A stretch of DNA of 64,000 bases from Earliella scabrosa (taxonomy: Eukaryota; Basidiomycota; Agaricomycetes; Polyporales; Polyporaceae). Position numbers and translations under genes: made by a program. This document shows, one piece after another, positions 31,704 to 42,556 of the stretch. The stretch's first letter is position 1; each line of letters opens with the position of its first letter. The stretch is from contig JABYQQ010000002.1 in NCBI GenBank assembly GCA_022605405.1, forward strand, positions 2,170,001 to 2,234,000, in the 5' to 3' direction. A model generated the notes under the pieces. That model saw only the letters and a list, made by a program, of their open reading frames with translations. It was not told the DNA's origin and made no database searches.

Positions 31704-33025
31704 ATGGACTTCCCACCCGGAAACGCACACCGCCTCGACTGGACGATATCCCAAGCTCAGCACCAGCGCCATCACAACGAGCCATACTTAGCACACACGT
31801 CAGCCTCCCTGCCTGTTTCCGCCGAGGTGCTGCACTTCTTTGCACAGGGCAACGCAATCGGCGGTCACTTCGAGCTGTCACCAACGGAAGAACGCGGTTC
31901 AGACCTAGCAGTCGTAGACATCCAAGCTGGATATCACCATCAACGGGACCTGGATGAGGTTGCAGTCTATCATCAGAGTCAAAATGCAGCGCATAGTGTC
32001 GGTATCTATGTGAGTCATACTACTCGTATGTTCTCGGGCCTGAAGATCGCGCACATGTCTCACACCTCTACGCAGAGGACTACTGGCAATGGATACCCTC
32101 ATACCGTCGACCACTCCGTCCGCATCACTGTTCATGTCCGTCTGCCCCAGCCCGCCTTGGGCTCGGGGTCGCGGCTGAGAGTTCAATCACTCACTACAGA
32201 CATGCCTCTATTTTCGCACCACCTCCGCCGACTTGCGGACAACGTGTACTTCAATAACGTGTCCTTGCAGGCGAGCAACTGTCCTATCCAAGCAGACGTA
32301 AGTGATCGGTGTCTCAAGGCCAATGATTATCGCCCTGATAGTGGGTCGCTCAGTTTCTCGGTGGAGATGTCATCTCCCTCCTCACCTCGAACGGGGAGAT
32401 CCGCGGGACGATCCAGGCGTCCGAATCACTTCGCATCAACACCTCGAATGCACGCGTCACTGTGAACGTAGGGTTACTCAATGACAGTCCAACCGAAGCG
32501 ACAAAGATGGTGATTGAGACGAGTAATGGGTATGTCCACAATTCTGCGTTCAGCACTAGGAACTTCGAAGCATTGACTTCACCCAGTCCCATTCAAGCAG
32601 ACATCAGACTAGACTCTAGCGCAGCTCCTGATAGTACTGGTGCAACCAATCGAACGTCCTTTGAAGTCGTCGCAACTACCACCAACGCACCCCTCTCGGC
32701 CATCGTCAGCCAGCAGCCGCACGACGCGCACATCCGGGCGGCGTTCATGACCCAGAACGCGCCCGCACGGGTGACATTGCAACCGGCGTTCGAGGGGCGT
32801 TTTGAGCTCCGTTCGTCGGTGTTTACGCCGCCCAGCGTGAGGCTGTCGCATGCGCAACCGGGGGACCCCGCCGGGATGGGGCGCACGCGACGCGTGCTGC
32901 AGCAGAGGCGCGGATCGGGGACAGTGGTGGGAAGCGCGGTATGGGAGCCGATGATGTATTGGGACGGTAGGGAGGGGCAGGTGACGGTGCAGACGTCCAA
33001 CGCGCCTCTGCAGCTCTCGTTGTAG
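31704..33025 (+). CDS. DUF7330-like protein with repeated TSN motifs
   Basis: Exons 31704-32009, 32076-32297 and 32354-33025, all joined in phase 0, give 399 residues. The central and C-terminal parts carry recurring short beta-type units around TSNGEI, TSNARV, TSNGYV, TTNAPL and TSNAPL, alternating with VTVNVGLLND- and QADIRL-like strands, suggesting a repetitive beta-solenoid or adhesin-like fold. The ending (GRTRRVLQQR ... QVTVQTSNAPLQLSL) resembles Agaricomycete proteins that I recall being annotated DUF7330. No signal peptide or membrane helix is evident. The introns (66 and 56 nt) have good GT and AG sites. Function is unknown. Confidence 0.75.
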
Positions 33026-33291
33026 GGCGTCCATCGATACTTCGACAGTCATTACTGTACTATAGCGCTGATTCAGGAGATTGCCAAAGGTCCGAGCTCC
33101 TCGCAAACTGTCTTCATCGTGTGAAACGTGGAGGAACGTCGCTCTGAGAGATGGAGAATGTCAATGCTGTTATGCTTCGAGGCTCGTCCGACCATGCGAG
33201 TGCCCGTATCGAGGGTGTTTGTGGCGATGAACCGTCTACTGGGAAGCCGAATGAGAGCCCACGCGACTGAAGGAGCGCCTTGTATCATTGG

Positions 33292-33860
33292 TTACGAGTT
33301 GATCTAGTCAGTGTCTCTGTGCCACTCTCTGTGACGGAGAGGTACATACAACTTTGATCTTGATTGCGATCTGATGCGAGTCATCGTCCTGGGGATTCTC
33401 ACAGAACAATTTGCGATGGAGCGGTGCCTAGAGGAGAGAACATGGATGAGAAGTACTGCTTTGCGATGTGAACGTGTTCATACCTTTCCTCACGCCGTCA
33501 CTTGAACTCTCCCCGGCCAAAGTTGTCGATCGATGTACTTGGATTGAGGCACCCGATGTGCGAGCAGGGGTCGAGCGAGGGGAACCGAACCAGGCAGTCA
33601 TCTTGTAATTCTGGGCGGAATCAGATCCAAGATGCATTAGATATGTATGAAATATTAGAACGTAATCGGTGCGATCGAGCGAACCTAAACAGGGGGCGAA
33701 CAAATTGAAGGTTCCTTCGTAGTGACTGTGGATGACATGAACCTGAATGCCGGGCTGTCCATCGGGTTCGACATTGACAATATCTGTGCACAGCCTGAAT
33801 GCGAAGTCGGCGTGATGGCACGTGGGCCATGATGGACGCGACAACTTCAGAGTGGTTGTC
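33292..33860 (-). pseudogene. possible degraded or mis-sequenced multi-exon gene
   Basis: Several minus-strand segments look like exons: one reading CHHADFAFRLCTDIVNVEP and IHSHYEGTFNLFAPCL; one reading LQDDCLVRFPSLDPCSHIGC and STSIDNFGRGEF, which joins in phase over an intron with branch and AG signals; and one reading RKLFCENPQDDDSHQIAIKIKV, ending with INS-stop at 33292. The second and third exons do not join in phase with any clean GT-AG pair. No start Met is evident, and more exon-like sequence may lie up to about 34260. I do not recognise the family. Confidence 0.35.
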
Positions 33861-34321
33861 CTCCTACCACGGATCCGATCGTAGTGAGAGACCGGATACA
33901 AGGGCTGGTGACACAGCAGGCTAAGTCAGCAATGGAAGGCTTCTAGATGACTTTGTTGGTCACTCGAATCCTAGATAGAAGTAACGGAAGTGCGTTGGGG
34001 ACGCCGTTGAGGTGAGAATCCCCAGATACTGCCGACAGTGCTGCTGTGAGGGGGGCAGTACTGCCTCAGAGTTAGGCTGCCTGTGGCGTGTACGGCCTCC
34101 GTACGCACCCATACCTGACTTCGAGATCGCCAACGACGGGTATAAGTACCTAAGGGAGTGAACGTCTCAGCACTCACCTCCCACATTGTACTTGTGTTCA
34201 CCTGCTCCTTTAGCCGTGAAGTCGACTTCACCTGGTAGGTTGCCGCATTCTATACAATTACATCTGAAGCTGAACCTGACAATCACATAGTGAATACGGC
34301 CCGACTGAGAATCGACTCACC

Positions 34322-35047
34322 ATGTCTGCAATACGCCGTCCACCAGCCATCGTCGTCCGCCCATCCGGGAAACGACACGGGCCTCCTATGTCCACTGTTG
34401 GCCCCTCTATCGCACGCAGCGGAGCCACGATGTCCATCGTTTCTTCCGAATCTGTCATACGCCGTCCCCCGGCTATCGAGCTCCCACTCGTGTTCAGAGC
34501 TATCCCGGCTCGGACGGCGAGATGGCCTGTTGTTCGTCGCCCTCCGGCCATCGTCTTCGTTCCTCGCGTCCTCGACGCTCCTTCGATGGATTCCACGTTG
34601 CAGATGTCACAAAAGGAGTTCATGCCGCCGCCTCTGGACCAAGTCTCTCCAGGAGGCCACTTCGCGCAAGACGCAATGGGTCTAATCCGCCACGGCCGGC
34701 GCGACCCGATGCGCAGACGCCGTCGCTACACCCTCCCACTCCTCGACGAGCCCGTCAAGGTTCTTACCGTCACCGTGACAGTGGCAGTGGACTATCGTTC
34801 CTGCGTATCTCGGCCGTTGTTGTGCAAGCTGGACAGAGAGCCTTCGGCTTCGCCATCCCAAGAGACAGGGAGCACCATAGGTTCGAACGGTGACCAACAC
34901 GAGTGTGGGGCAGGGAAATCGGCAGATGATGCCAAGCGAACGGAGGGGCCCGAGCAGGGCCCGAGGCTTACAGATCCACGTCCGAGTCCCAGGACAGCGT
35001 CGACGTGGCATCGACGTAGGCTAGAACCGTATTTCCTTTCTGCATGA
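34322..35047 (+). CDS. hypothetical protein with RRPPAI repeats
   Basis: An intronless 241-codon frame starts at an ATG in good context (CACCATGTC). The first third contains three spaced copies of a short motif: IRRPPAIVV, IRRPPAIEL and VRRPPAIVF. The middle is basic (HGRRDPMRRRRRY), and the tail is polar and poorly structured. No domain is recognised. It could be a young or rapidly changing ORF, and the C-terminal half may be non-coding read-through of the first exon. Divergently placed relative to the doubtful gene on its left. Confidence 0.4.
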   Translation: MSAIRRPPAIVVRPSGKRHGPPMSTVGPSIARSGATMSIVSSESVIRRPPAIELPLVFRAIPARTARWPVVRRPPAIVFVPRVLDAPSMDSTLQMSQKEFMPPPLDQVSPGGHFAQDAMGLIRHGRRDPMRRRRRYTLPLLDEPVKVLTVTVTVAVDYRSCVSRPLLCKLDREPSASPSQETGSTIGSNGDQHECGAGKSADDAKRTEGPEQGPRLTDPRPSPRTASTWHRRRLEPYFLSA

Positions 35048-35890
35048 GTGCCTCTGATCTGCCAAGTGATGTTTGTACATACCGAGTTGCTTCCCACTGA
35101 TCCATAGCTTACAGCCATGCTATTGATGTTTCCCAATGTTCTACATGTACTCGGACGTCGTGTTTGTAGCATATCTAGATTGATGCTAGACTCGGACGCT
35201 GCGTATCTAGAATGAGTTCATATAAGTCTCTGGTTTCTGTTTGTAGCTTGTTGATTCAACATTTCCGTTTCCAACATTGCGATCGATACCCACCATGACC
35301 ATGCTCCCGTAAATGGCCTCTTAGCTGTCGCTCGAATGAGTTTGGACATACCGCGAGGACAGAGAGGAGAAAGGAAAGGCTGTGCCATGCGCTCGCCCGC
35401 TTCGTGGGAATTTGCGGGTGAACGCGCCGGGTTAGCGCAAGCGCCCCTCCGGGTCCAAAGCTTGTCTTCGAACAGTCACAATCTCAATGCACACAAGGTA
35501 CGACACATGGTTACAGATATCCTTCTTTGTCTGGAACAAGGAGGCTAATTTCAGTAGAATACACCTACAGTGAAGTGACTTGTCCCAACTTATCAGTGCC
35601 CCCAGTGCCCCCAGTGGCACCGCGCCACCGGTACCGCAACCCGCCGAGACGAACCAGAGTCATACTACCCGACACGACTCAGTCAGTATAAGACGAGTCC
35701 ATAATACGCGTTCTCTTCAACGCGAAGAAGAGTAGCAGTATCATCTCTACAGATCACCGTACGCCTCCTGCAACAGCTGCAGAGCCTTCGGTACTTCGCC
35801 CCTCGACAAGTTGTTGTAAGTCTCATAGTCTCAGGCTATACATACAGTCAATGAAAGAAGCTGACAATGACTTTCTAGACACTGCCTTCC
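35048..35890 (+). promoter_or_regulatory. upstream region of the PARG-type gene with a 5' UTR intron
   Basis: A TATA-like motif (GTATAAGA, 35686-35693) lies about 200 nt before the ATG. A likely 5' UTR intron runs from GTAAGT at 35816 to AG at 35878, with a CTGAC branch site at 35861. The left part of the span shows nothing coding. Confidence 0.5.
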
Positions 35891-36811
35891 ATGAGCGACC
35901 GTCGCGCGAGACTCAAGGCCATCGCCGATAGCACTCTGGACGCAATCGACGAGGGTTCATACATCCTCCAGGGCACAACCTACGACCTGCAGGTAGCCAC
36001 ACAGCAATCCAAACGCCAAACCACTTACTACGCGCCAGACTCGCTCCTCTCCTCATGGGCCTCGGCTGCAGCACCTGCAGCACCGCAGCACGCGAACATC
36101 ACCCTCCTCGAGGTATCGACGCTTGATGGCGCGCGCTATCTCCACGGCATGCTTCGCGCCCGCAGCACTGACGCAAACACAAACGGCGACCAACCCGCGC
36201 CGAAGGTGGGCATCCTGAACTTTGCCTCGGCGAAGAAGCCCGGCGGCGGGTTCAAGTCCGGTGCGCAGGCGCAAGAAGAGTCCATCGCGCGAGCATCAAC
36301 ACTCTACCCGACGCTCATGACGCGCAATGCGCAGGCGTTCTACACGCTGCACAACCGCGACCCCAAAGCCGGGTACTACACGCACGCGATGATCTATTCC
36401 CCCGCGGTGACGGTCTTCCGCGATGACTCCGGCGATTTCATCGAGCCGTACCAGGTGGACGTTCTCACGAGCCCGGCGGTGAACGCGGGCGTCGTGCGTA
36501 AATCCCTGTTTGGGCGAGTGGCGGGACCAGGCGTCGAGGCCAAGATCGAGCAGGCCATGCGCGAGCGGATGGCGCGGCTCCTGTACCTGTTTGAACAACA
36601 GGGTGTCAAGCACATTGTTTTGGGCAGTTTCGGGACAGGGGTGTTCCAGAACGACGTGGAGACCGTGGCGAAGATATGGGCGGATCTGCTAGTAGGAGAC
36701 GGTACACGGTTTGGACACTCGTTCGAGAACGTTGTGTTCGCGATCTTGGGCAACGAAACCTTCGGCAAGTTCCAGACTGTCTTCAGCGACCGTGGAGTGG
36801 GCGGGACGTAA
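35891..36811 (+). CDS. microbial-type PARG (DUF2263, TIGR02452 family) ADP-ribose hydrolase
   Basis: A single-exon gene of 306 residues. The diagnostic segment NFASAKKPGGGFKSGAQAQEE (near residue 117) is the GGG-X6-QEE signature of bacterial-type poly(ADP-ribose) glycohydrolase, a macrodomain fold; the two Glu residues are the catalytic pair. Other family features are ITLLEVSTLDGA, MIYSPAVTVFRDD, DVLTSPAVNAG and VLGSFGTGVFQND. It should remove ADP-ribose from modified proteins or free chains, in cytosol or nucleus; no targeting signal is visible. Length fits the family, and no residues appear lost. Confidence 0.92.
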   Translation: MSDRRARLKAIADSTLDAIDEGSYILQGTTYDLQVATQQSKRQTTYYAPDSLLSSWASAAAPAAPQHANITLLEVSTLDGARYLHGMLRARSTDANTNGDQPAPKVGILNFASAKKPGGGFKSGAQAQEESIARASTLYPTLMTRNAQAFYTLHNRDPKAGYYTHAMIYSPAVTVFRDDSGDFIEPYQVDVLTSPAVNAGVVRKSLFGRVAGPGVEAKIEQAMRERMARLLYLFEQQGVKHIVLGSFGTGVFQNDVETVAKIWADLLVGDGTRFGHSFENVVFAILGNETFGKFQTVFSDRGVGGT

Positions 36812-37026
36812 TTGGGAGTTGGGACTTGGAAGGTCTCAATGTGAGTTGCTTAGTTGCGTTCTCCCTCCTAATTGTCGCGCTGATGCGATCTCGAGGTTTC
36901 GGAGACATCTGTGGCTATATCGATGTATATTAGGACGACCTAGAGGTCTGGGTACACAAACGAGTGACAAGTAAAACACTGATGACTGAGCACACTGAGA
37001 AATGACATCTCCTCGGGTCTTCGCCC

Positions 37027-37839
37027 CTACAGCACCGCCTTCTGCAAGTTGTTCTGGAAATTCGCGTTCTTGAACGGCACATTCGCGCTCCCGAAGTCGG
37101 TCGTCTCCAGCGCGTTCCGCGCTGCGTCCGTCAGGCTCTCGTATGCGATAAGCGGCTGCGTACCGCCGACGGTCGACGTGAACCCGAGCTGGTGATTCAC
37201 GGGGAAGATGCTGAAGTACTGAATCAGCGGGCTCGTGCCGCTCAGGTTCGGCGACGTCGTGGTGTCGAACCCGCCGTGTGCGGATGCGGCAACGCCGAGG
37301 ATAGTAGGGTTCGCCTTGTTGGGGTCATCGATCCAGACGACGATCCCTTCCCAGTCGTGCCGGTGTCCGAGCCCACTGGAGGGCGAGTCCTGGGGAAGTG
37401 TCTCGGGTGAGTTGATGCGCTTCTCGAAGGCAAGAGGCTGACCTTGGGCATGTACCAGGAGTACATGATCGCGAACGCGTTGTTGAAGCTCGCGGACCGA
37501 GCGTAGACTTGGCCGGTGTTGCTCGAGCAGCCTCCGTTGGAGCTTCCCGTCGGCGAGAGGCCACCGCTGGAGCCCGCATCAGCATATGAGAGCATGAGAA
37601 ACATTGCATACCAACCTTGTGTTACCACTCGCATCGACAGCAGGGAAGGGCACGCAGCCGTTCACCACCTTCAGACGGGGCTTGAACTTGAGGTACAGCT
37701 GGCCGATGTTGTTGTTAGGGACCGTCTCCGGGAAGCCCACGACTTGGTCGTGCGGGATGACCGCGCGACGCTCGATCGCCGCACCGGCGACATACCCCAC
37801 AAGGGCGAGGAAGGCGAGGCCTTTGGTAAGGAGCGTCAT
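37027..37839 (-). CDS. secreted NPP1-family (Nep1-like) protein
   Basis: Three exons (37839-37616, 37566-37443, 37389-37027) with 49- and 53-nt GT-AG introns encode 236 residues. The N-terminus (MTLLTKGLAFLALVGYVAGA) is a signal peptide. The family core has YSWYMPK and the heptapeptide GHRHDWE, which carries the metal-binding residues of the NPP1 fold. Length and cysteine content agree with type 1 members. The family includes plant-cell cytolysins of microbes, but many fungal members are non-toxic, so activity cannot be inferred from the motif alone. A TATA-like GATAAATACC (37911-37920) precedes the start by about 75 nt. The gene appears intact. Confidence 0.88.
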
Positions 37840-37910
37840 GGTACGTAGTGTCACAGCTAACTGAGTGGGCCGGCCCCGGGGTTGGAGAGGCAGGTGCCGG
37901 CGGTCCATGG

Positions 37911-37920
37911 GGTATTTATC
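37911..37920 (-). promoter_or_regulatory. TATA-like box of the NPP1-family gene
   Basis: GATAAATACC on the minus strand lies about 75 nt upstream of the start codon, a normal distance for a basidiomycete gene. Confidence 0.45.
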
Positions 37921-39425
37921 CTCATGTTCTGGTTCCTGGAGGGGTTCTGCTGGAAAATGCAACCTGCGTCTTCTACCTTCTGTTCGACGGCCCGTTGCTA
38001 TCCTGCAGATCCCATGAGCAATTGCACACCGGTGACCGGCTACTGAGTACCAAGGGCTCGGAACCTTGGAAGAACTGAGATCAGCCGCCGGCGGTCTAGT
38101 ACCGGACCACGCCTCCGCTTGGCACATCTCAACTTCGGACAACATGATACAGGACATATGCACTCACATACAGCTGGTTTCATCCGCCCTCCACTTCATC
38201 AGTCAAGAGCGCTACATACTGTGGGTGAGCGGTTCATCAGCTTGCGGAATAACGCTCCGGGATTATCATGCTGAACAATCTTGCTTAGTAGTACTAGTAG
38301 AGAAGCATCACCTAGAGTTGCATTCCATGCGGGCTACATCGCACGTTCACCCGTAACCAGGTCATCCTTCCCCACGTTAGCGGCCTGAAGACGATCAGAC
38401 TCACACATTATCAGTGGTAGACTCTCCATGACTCGTTCTTGCATCCGACAGGTATGACCCGGCAGGAAGCAGGCAACGTCTCGGAAGCCTGGCGAGCTCG
38501 ATCAACGTGCACACTATGTATACGAGTGCCAACGGTGAGTATCCGTCATCCGCGCCTGTGTTCAACGCACCAGTTCTGAATGAGTACCAAGTTGTGAAGT
38601 CCGAGTCGTTGACTTCTAACCGGCGGTCGAAGGAGCGCTAGCAATCAGCGCCGGTCCGGATACTCGATCCGGATTAGAACTCTCTTTCCATTCGAACTGT
38701 GACCCTACCCGCAGTGCGGTGAGCATATCCATCTGTTCTTGTTGGCGAATGATGTTGCTCATGGCTATCTTTCTGTGTGACCTCTCCAGCCTTCATCATA
38801 GCAGCGGACTCGGAGTACCACTTCCAGTACCTGTCCACTGGACTTCGAGTCTCCAGGCCCAGACCACAAACACCGAGTCAGCCAACCTCTTGCTAAAACG
38901 CTGTAAATGCTCAATGCAAACCGTATAGTGAGAAGCCTCGAGCGTGACAGCTCTGCATGAAGGCCTCCGGCCAGGTCATAAACGTTGTCAACTCCGGCAG
39001 ACACGCGGAATTCGTGCGCCGTCGCGACTCACCACCGCACAACGTGATAGCGAACTCTCCATGTCGACCCTTGCACTTCATATATCCCTCCGATAATCTG
39101 TATGCTCAAGCTGCCTCCAGCCTATGTAGCATGGTCGGCGAGGGGCAGCCCAAAGGACATCCCAGAAAGGCAGGGCACCTGCCATAGTTGACCGGGCACC
39201 GCTCGCGTCCGAGCAGCAACATACGGCTGACATGTCAGCCCTCCCCGATCGTCACCCTGTCATCCACTCTCGAAGGGCTATATAGGCCCGCCGTCCTCGC
39301 TGTTCGAGCCTTCCTCACCTACCGCCCCCCACCACCACCCGCCCGCCCGCCGGCGCCGCCCCAAGCCTGCATCGCTAGTCGAACCGGCCATCGTCGCCAA
39401 CCACCGTCACCACCTGCTGCTCATC
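37921..39425. other. intergenic with promoter of the membrane-protein gene
   Basis: Most of this span shows nothing coding. TATATA at 39279-39284 followed by C-rich DNA is a likely core promoter for the gene starting at 39426. Confidence 0.45.
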
Positions 39426-40193
39426 ATGGGGTGGATACATCCTTTCGTACTCTGGCTTAGTACGAACGACATCGGCACCTTCCTCCTGGCTATCAACTTG
39501 GGCATGCTCACGGTTACGGCGGGCATTGGACTCTTCCACTCCTTCCTCCTCGTTATGGTACTCCTCAAGCTCGACACCCACGGACCTCACGGACACTCCA
39601 CCCACACCTCGGACATCGGCCTCACGCTCAAGCTGGACCACTTGCAGCTCGCCCGCCTCATCTACGCGTGCTTCCTATCGCCACGGACAACGGCTCGCCT
39701 CACCTATCGCACAACCCGACGCGTGTTCTTCGCCATCTCCATTGTCTTCGAGGTGTCCTGTCTCTTCGTCGTCTCGATCTGGAGTACCGTCGACGCAATT
39801 GCGCGTCTGGCCATTCACCTCGCCAGCTTCATTGCCTGCGTCGCGGAGGTCTGCGTCTGCATCGCTATCGCCATGAACGAGTGGTTGCTCGCGCTCACCT
39901 CCGCGACCATCTTGGTCACTCGATTCACCGCACGGCTGCTCTCGTATTTCGGGCGTTTCGTGCGACTTTCCCTTTGGCGAGCTGTAAACATGGCATGGGT
40001 CACTATCTGCATTGTCGTCCGCCACCTGGTCGCATGCCTCCCGATCCTAGCTAGCACCGTCCTCGATGTCCTCAAGGTGTCCGCGGTCTCGGTCGAATCA
40101 CTCTGGAGCATGTCGTTGGAGTACAGAGAAGCAATGGCGTTGGAGCAACTCATGGTGTATGAGATCGAGGTGCGCTATTCACATTTGGACTGA
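39426..40193 (+). CDS. multi-pass membrane protein, uncharacterised
   Basis: An intronless 255-residue ORF. Hydrophobic segments occur at about residues 15-48 (FLLAINLGMLTVTAGIGLF then FLLVMVLL), 100-118 (FFAISIVFEVSCLFVVSIW), 125-150 (LAIHLASFIACVAEVCVCIA), 152-175 and 190-210 (AWVTICIVVRHLVACLPILA), suggesting four to six membrane passes. A His-rich linker (DTHGPHGHSTHTS) separates the first two. No transporter or enzyme signature is seen. A TATA box stands about 145 nt upstream. Existence of the gene is well supported by composition; function is unknown. Confidence 0.6.
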   Translation: MGWIHPFVLWLSTNDIGTFLLAINLGMLTVTAGIGLFHSFLLVMVLLKLDTHGPHGHSTHTSDIGLTLKLDHLQLARLIYACFLSPRTTARLTYRTTRRVFFAISIVFEVSCLFVVSIWSTVDAIARLAIHLASFIACVAEVCVCIAIAMNEWLLALTSATILVTRFTARLLSYFGRFVRLSLWRAVNMAWVTICIVVRHLVACLPILASTVLDVLKVSAVSVESLWSMSLEYREAMALEQLMVYEIEVRYSHLD

Positions 40194-40313
40194 GATCACC
40201 GTTGACATGTCCCGTCGTCATAGGCACTCGCTCTCGTACACGCACAGCGGTATTCTCAAAGCTACCGCCACGCAGAACCCTTCAGCACTGTCCCCTCTTT
40301 CCAAGATGGCCCC

Positions 40314-42556
40314 ATGATCTCTACACTCACTTACCCGGTTCGCCTTCCCATCTGCCACGACGTTCCCGAGTCTGGCGCTGTCGTGGCTCACCGTGCCCAC
40401 CCTTCCACGGTCACGCAAGGTACGCATGCTCATCTGGCTACTGATCATAGCTTACTCACGCATATGCACAGTACGGCCTATCCGCTACGTGCACGTCCTC
40501 TTCGCCGTCGATCTCAAGGAGTTCCTCGCCCTGTTCCTCCTGGACAAGCGCCGCTTCAACGTCTCCGTCTATGGCACCTTGCTTCGTGTCGACTACGTCA
40601 CCTTGTCGTCACACGTCGTCATCGGCAAGGTCTACCTCAACGTTCGTATCGTCGTTCAAAAGGGTTCCGAGGCGTCCATCGCCAACCCCTCGAACGATCA
40701 GCACCTCCTTCCACCATGCCCCCACCATTCCAGCGGCACCGTCGTCGCGGTGAACCGGCCCCATTCTCGGACAACGAGGAAGGTCCTCCTTCCTGCAACC
40801 TTCGCTGGGTCCCCTACATTCGTTCATCTTCCCCTCTACCACGACGTTTACCACTCTGTCTCCGTCGTTGCTCGCCGTTCTCACCGTCCCATAGTCACAC
40901 GAGGTACGCACACCCGACTGTCTACTAATGACGACCTACTCACCCACATCCATAGTACTGCCCATCCACTACATGCACGTCCTCCTCATCGTCAATCTGG
41001 AGGAGTTCCTCGCACTGTTTGTGTTAGACAAGCGCCGCTCGATGGTCTTCGTCTATGGCACCCTACTTTGTGTCGACTATGTCACCTTGTCGTCCCACGT
41101 CATCATCGGCAAGGTCTACTTGAACGTTCATATCGTGGTTCAAAAGGGTTCCGAGGCGTCCATCGCCAACCCCTCGAACGATCAGCACCTCCTTCCCCTC
41201 CAGTCCGGCAGCACCGTCGTCGCGGTGTACCGGCTCCATCAACAGGCAACGACAAAGACCTCTGTAGCCTTCATCGAGGCCCGCCAGCTTCCTGCACCCA
41301 ACGTACCCCTCCTGACCTACAAGTCTTTCGCGGCCGGTCTCCTCATCCATGTGCCGTTCTGGCCCATGGCCCCTCTCCTGTCAACCTACGAGTTCCCCCG
41401 CGATCTGGTCGAGGTGGAAACCGTGGACGATCACACGGCCATCGATGTCCTGGACACCACATACCCCAACGGCGACTCAACCCCGCTCGACGCGACCCTC
41501 GACGAGTCCGAGGTCACACTCTCCGACATTCCCGCCTGCCAGGACAAGCCATCCCGCGTCGCCCTACTCAGCGTTCTCGACGACGCCCCGGAGATCCCTC
41601 CTTCGCCCATCTTCGCTCTCGACTTCACCCCCGACGTCGACCTTAACGTCGACTCGGACGCGAACCTCGAGGTGTCGTTCATCGACGTGGTCCCATCAGC
41701 AGCCCCAGTCGTCCCGGACGCCATTCCTATCGCCAAACCAACTCCAGCCTGTGCCGCAGCGCCGTCAACGTCGGCCAGCCCCTCTCCGCACACTTCGGTT
41801 GTTATCTCACCTGTCGACCTTCCTGTGCTTGCACAGCAGGCACCCGCTGCTTATGATGAGCAGGCGAAAGCGCCAGGTCCAGAGATACAGACGAGACGAG
41901 GGAGTACGCCCGGCGAGCGGCGCAAGAAGAAGCAGCTCAAAGACGCTTTCAGGGCGCTCGTCAACATGGTCGAGGGTGTCCTCGAGCTCGACGTCGAGGG
42001 GGAGCCTGTGCTGGACTCGATGGGAGTGCCCCTACGGCGGGTATTGGAGCAGGATACGCTCGCGGCACTGGCGCGATCGGTCAGGTGTGCACTAGACGTA
42101 GGGGAGGACGGGGTGGTGAGGCTTAAGTGTCGGCGGAAGAAGACGAGGGAGGATCGCGCATTCCTGCACCTGGTCACAATGGTCGAGGAGCTCCTTGACC
42201 TCGACTACGAGCTGCCTCGCGTGCCTCCGCCCCCGTCTCCGGTGCCGGGCTGCCCCACTTCGGTGGTGATGCCTGTCGTATCCGTCCCCGTGTCTGCACC
42301 CCCAACATCGTCGGCATTGGAACCTGAAGCCTCAGCACCGTCGTCCACAACCCCGGGAGCTCAGGCTACGCCCCCAACCTCCGACGCAGGATCCACGACC
42401 CTGGAAGCGTCCTCCTCGTCGGCACCTGATCAAGTAGAGGTGCCGGAGGAGACTCAGCCAGGCGGGACCGTCACGCAGCGGAAAGGGCCGAAGCCGCATT
42501 GGGTGTGGAAGCGCGAGCGGGTGAACAAGCGTCGAGCACGCGCCCAGGTGCAATAG
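40314..42556 (+). CDS. uncharacterised protein with tandemly duplicated exon-intron unit
   Basis: Exons 40314-40419, 40472-40903 and 40956-42556 join in consistent phase through two introns of exactly 52 nt, giving about 712 residues. Exons 2 and 3 both begin with the same unit: IRYVHVLFAVDLKEFLALFLLDKRR ... VIGKVYLNV ... VQKGSEASIANPSNDQHLLP, repeated with a period of 484 bp, intron included. The donor context (caag or cgag before GTACGC) is also repeated. After the second unit the protein becomes acidic and P/S/T-rich, then has two similar helical segments (KDAFRALVNMVEGVLELD and DRAFLHLVTMVEELLDLD) and a basic end. No known domain. The start codon is the first ATG of the frame and less certain than the rest. 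Confidence 0.6.
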
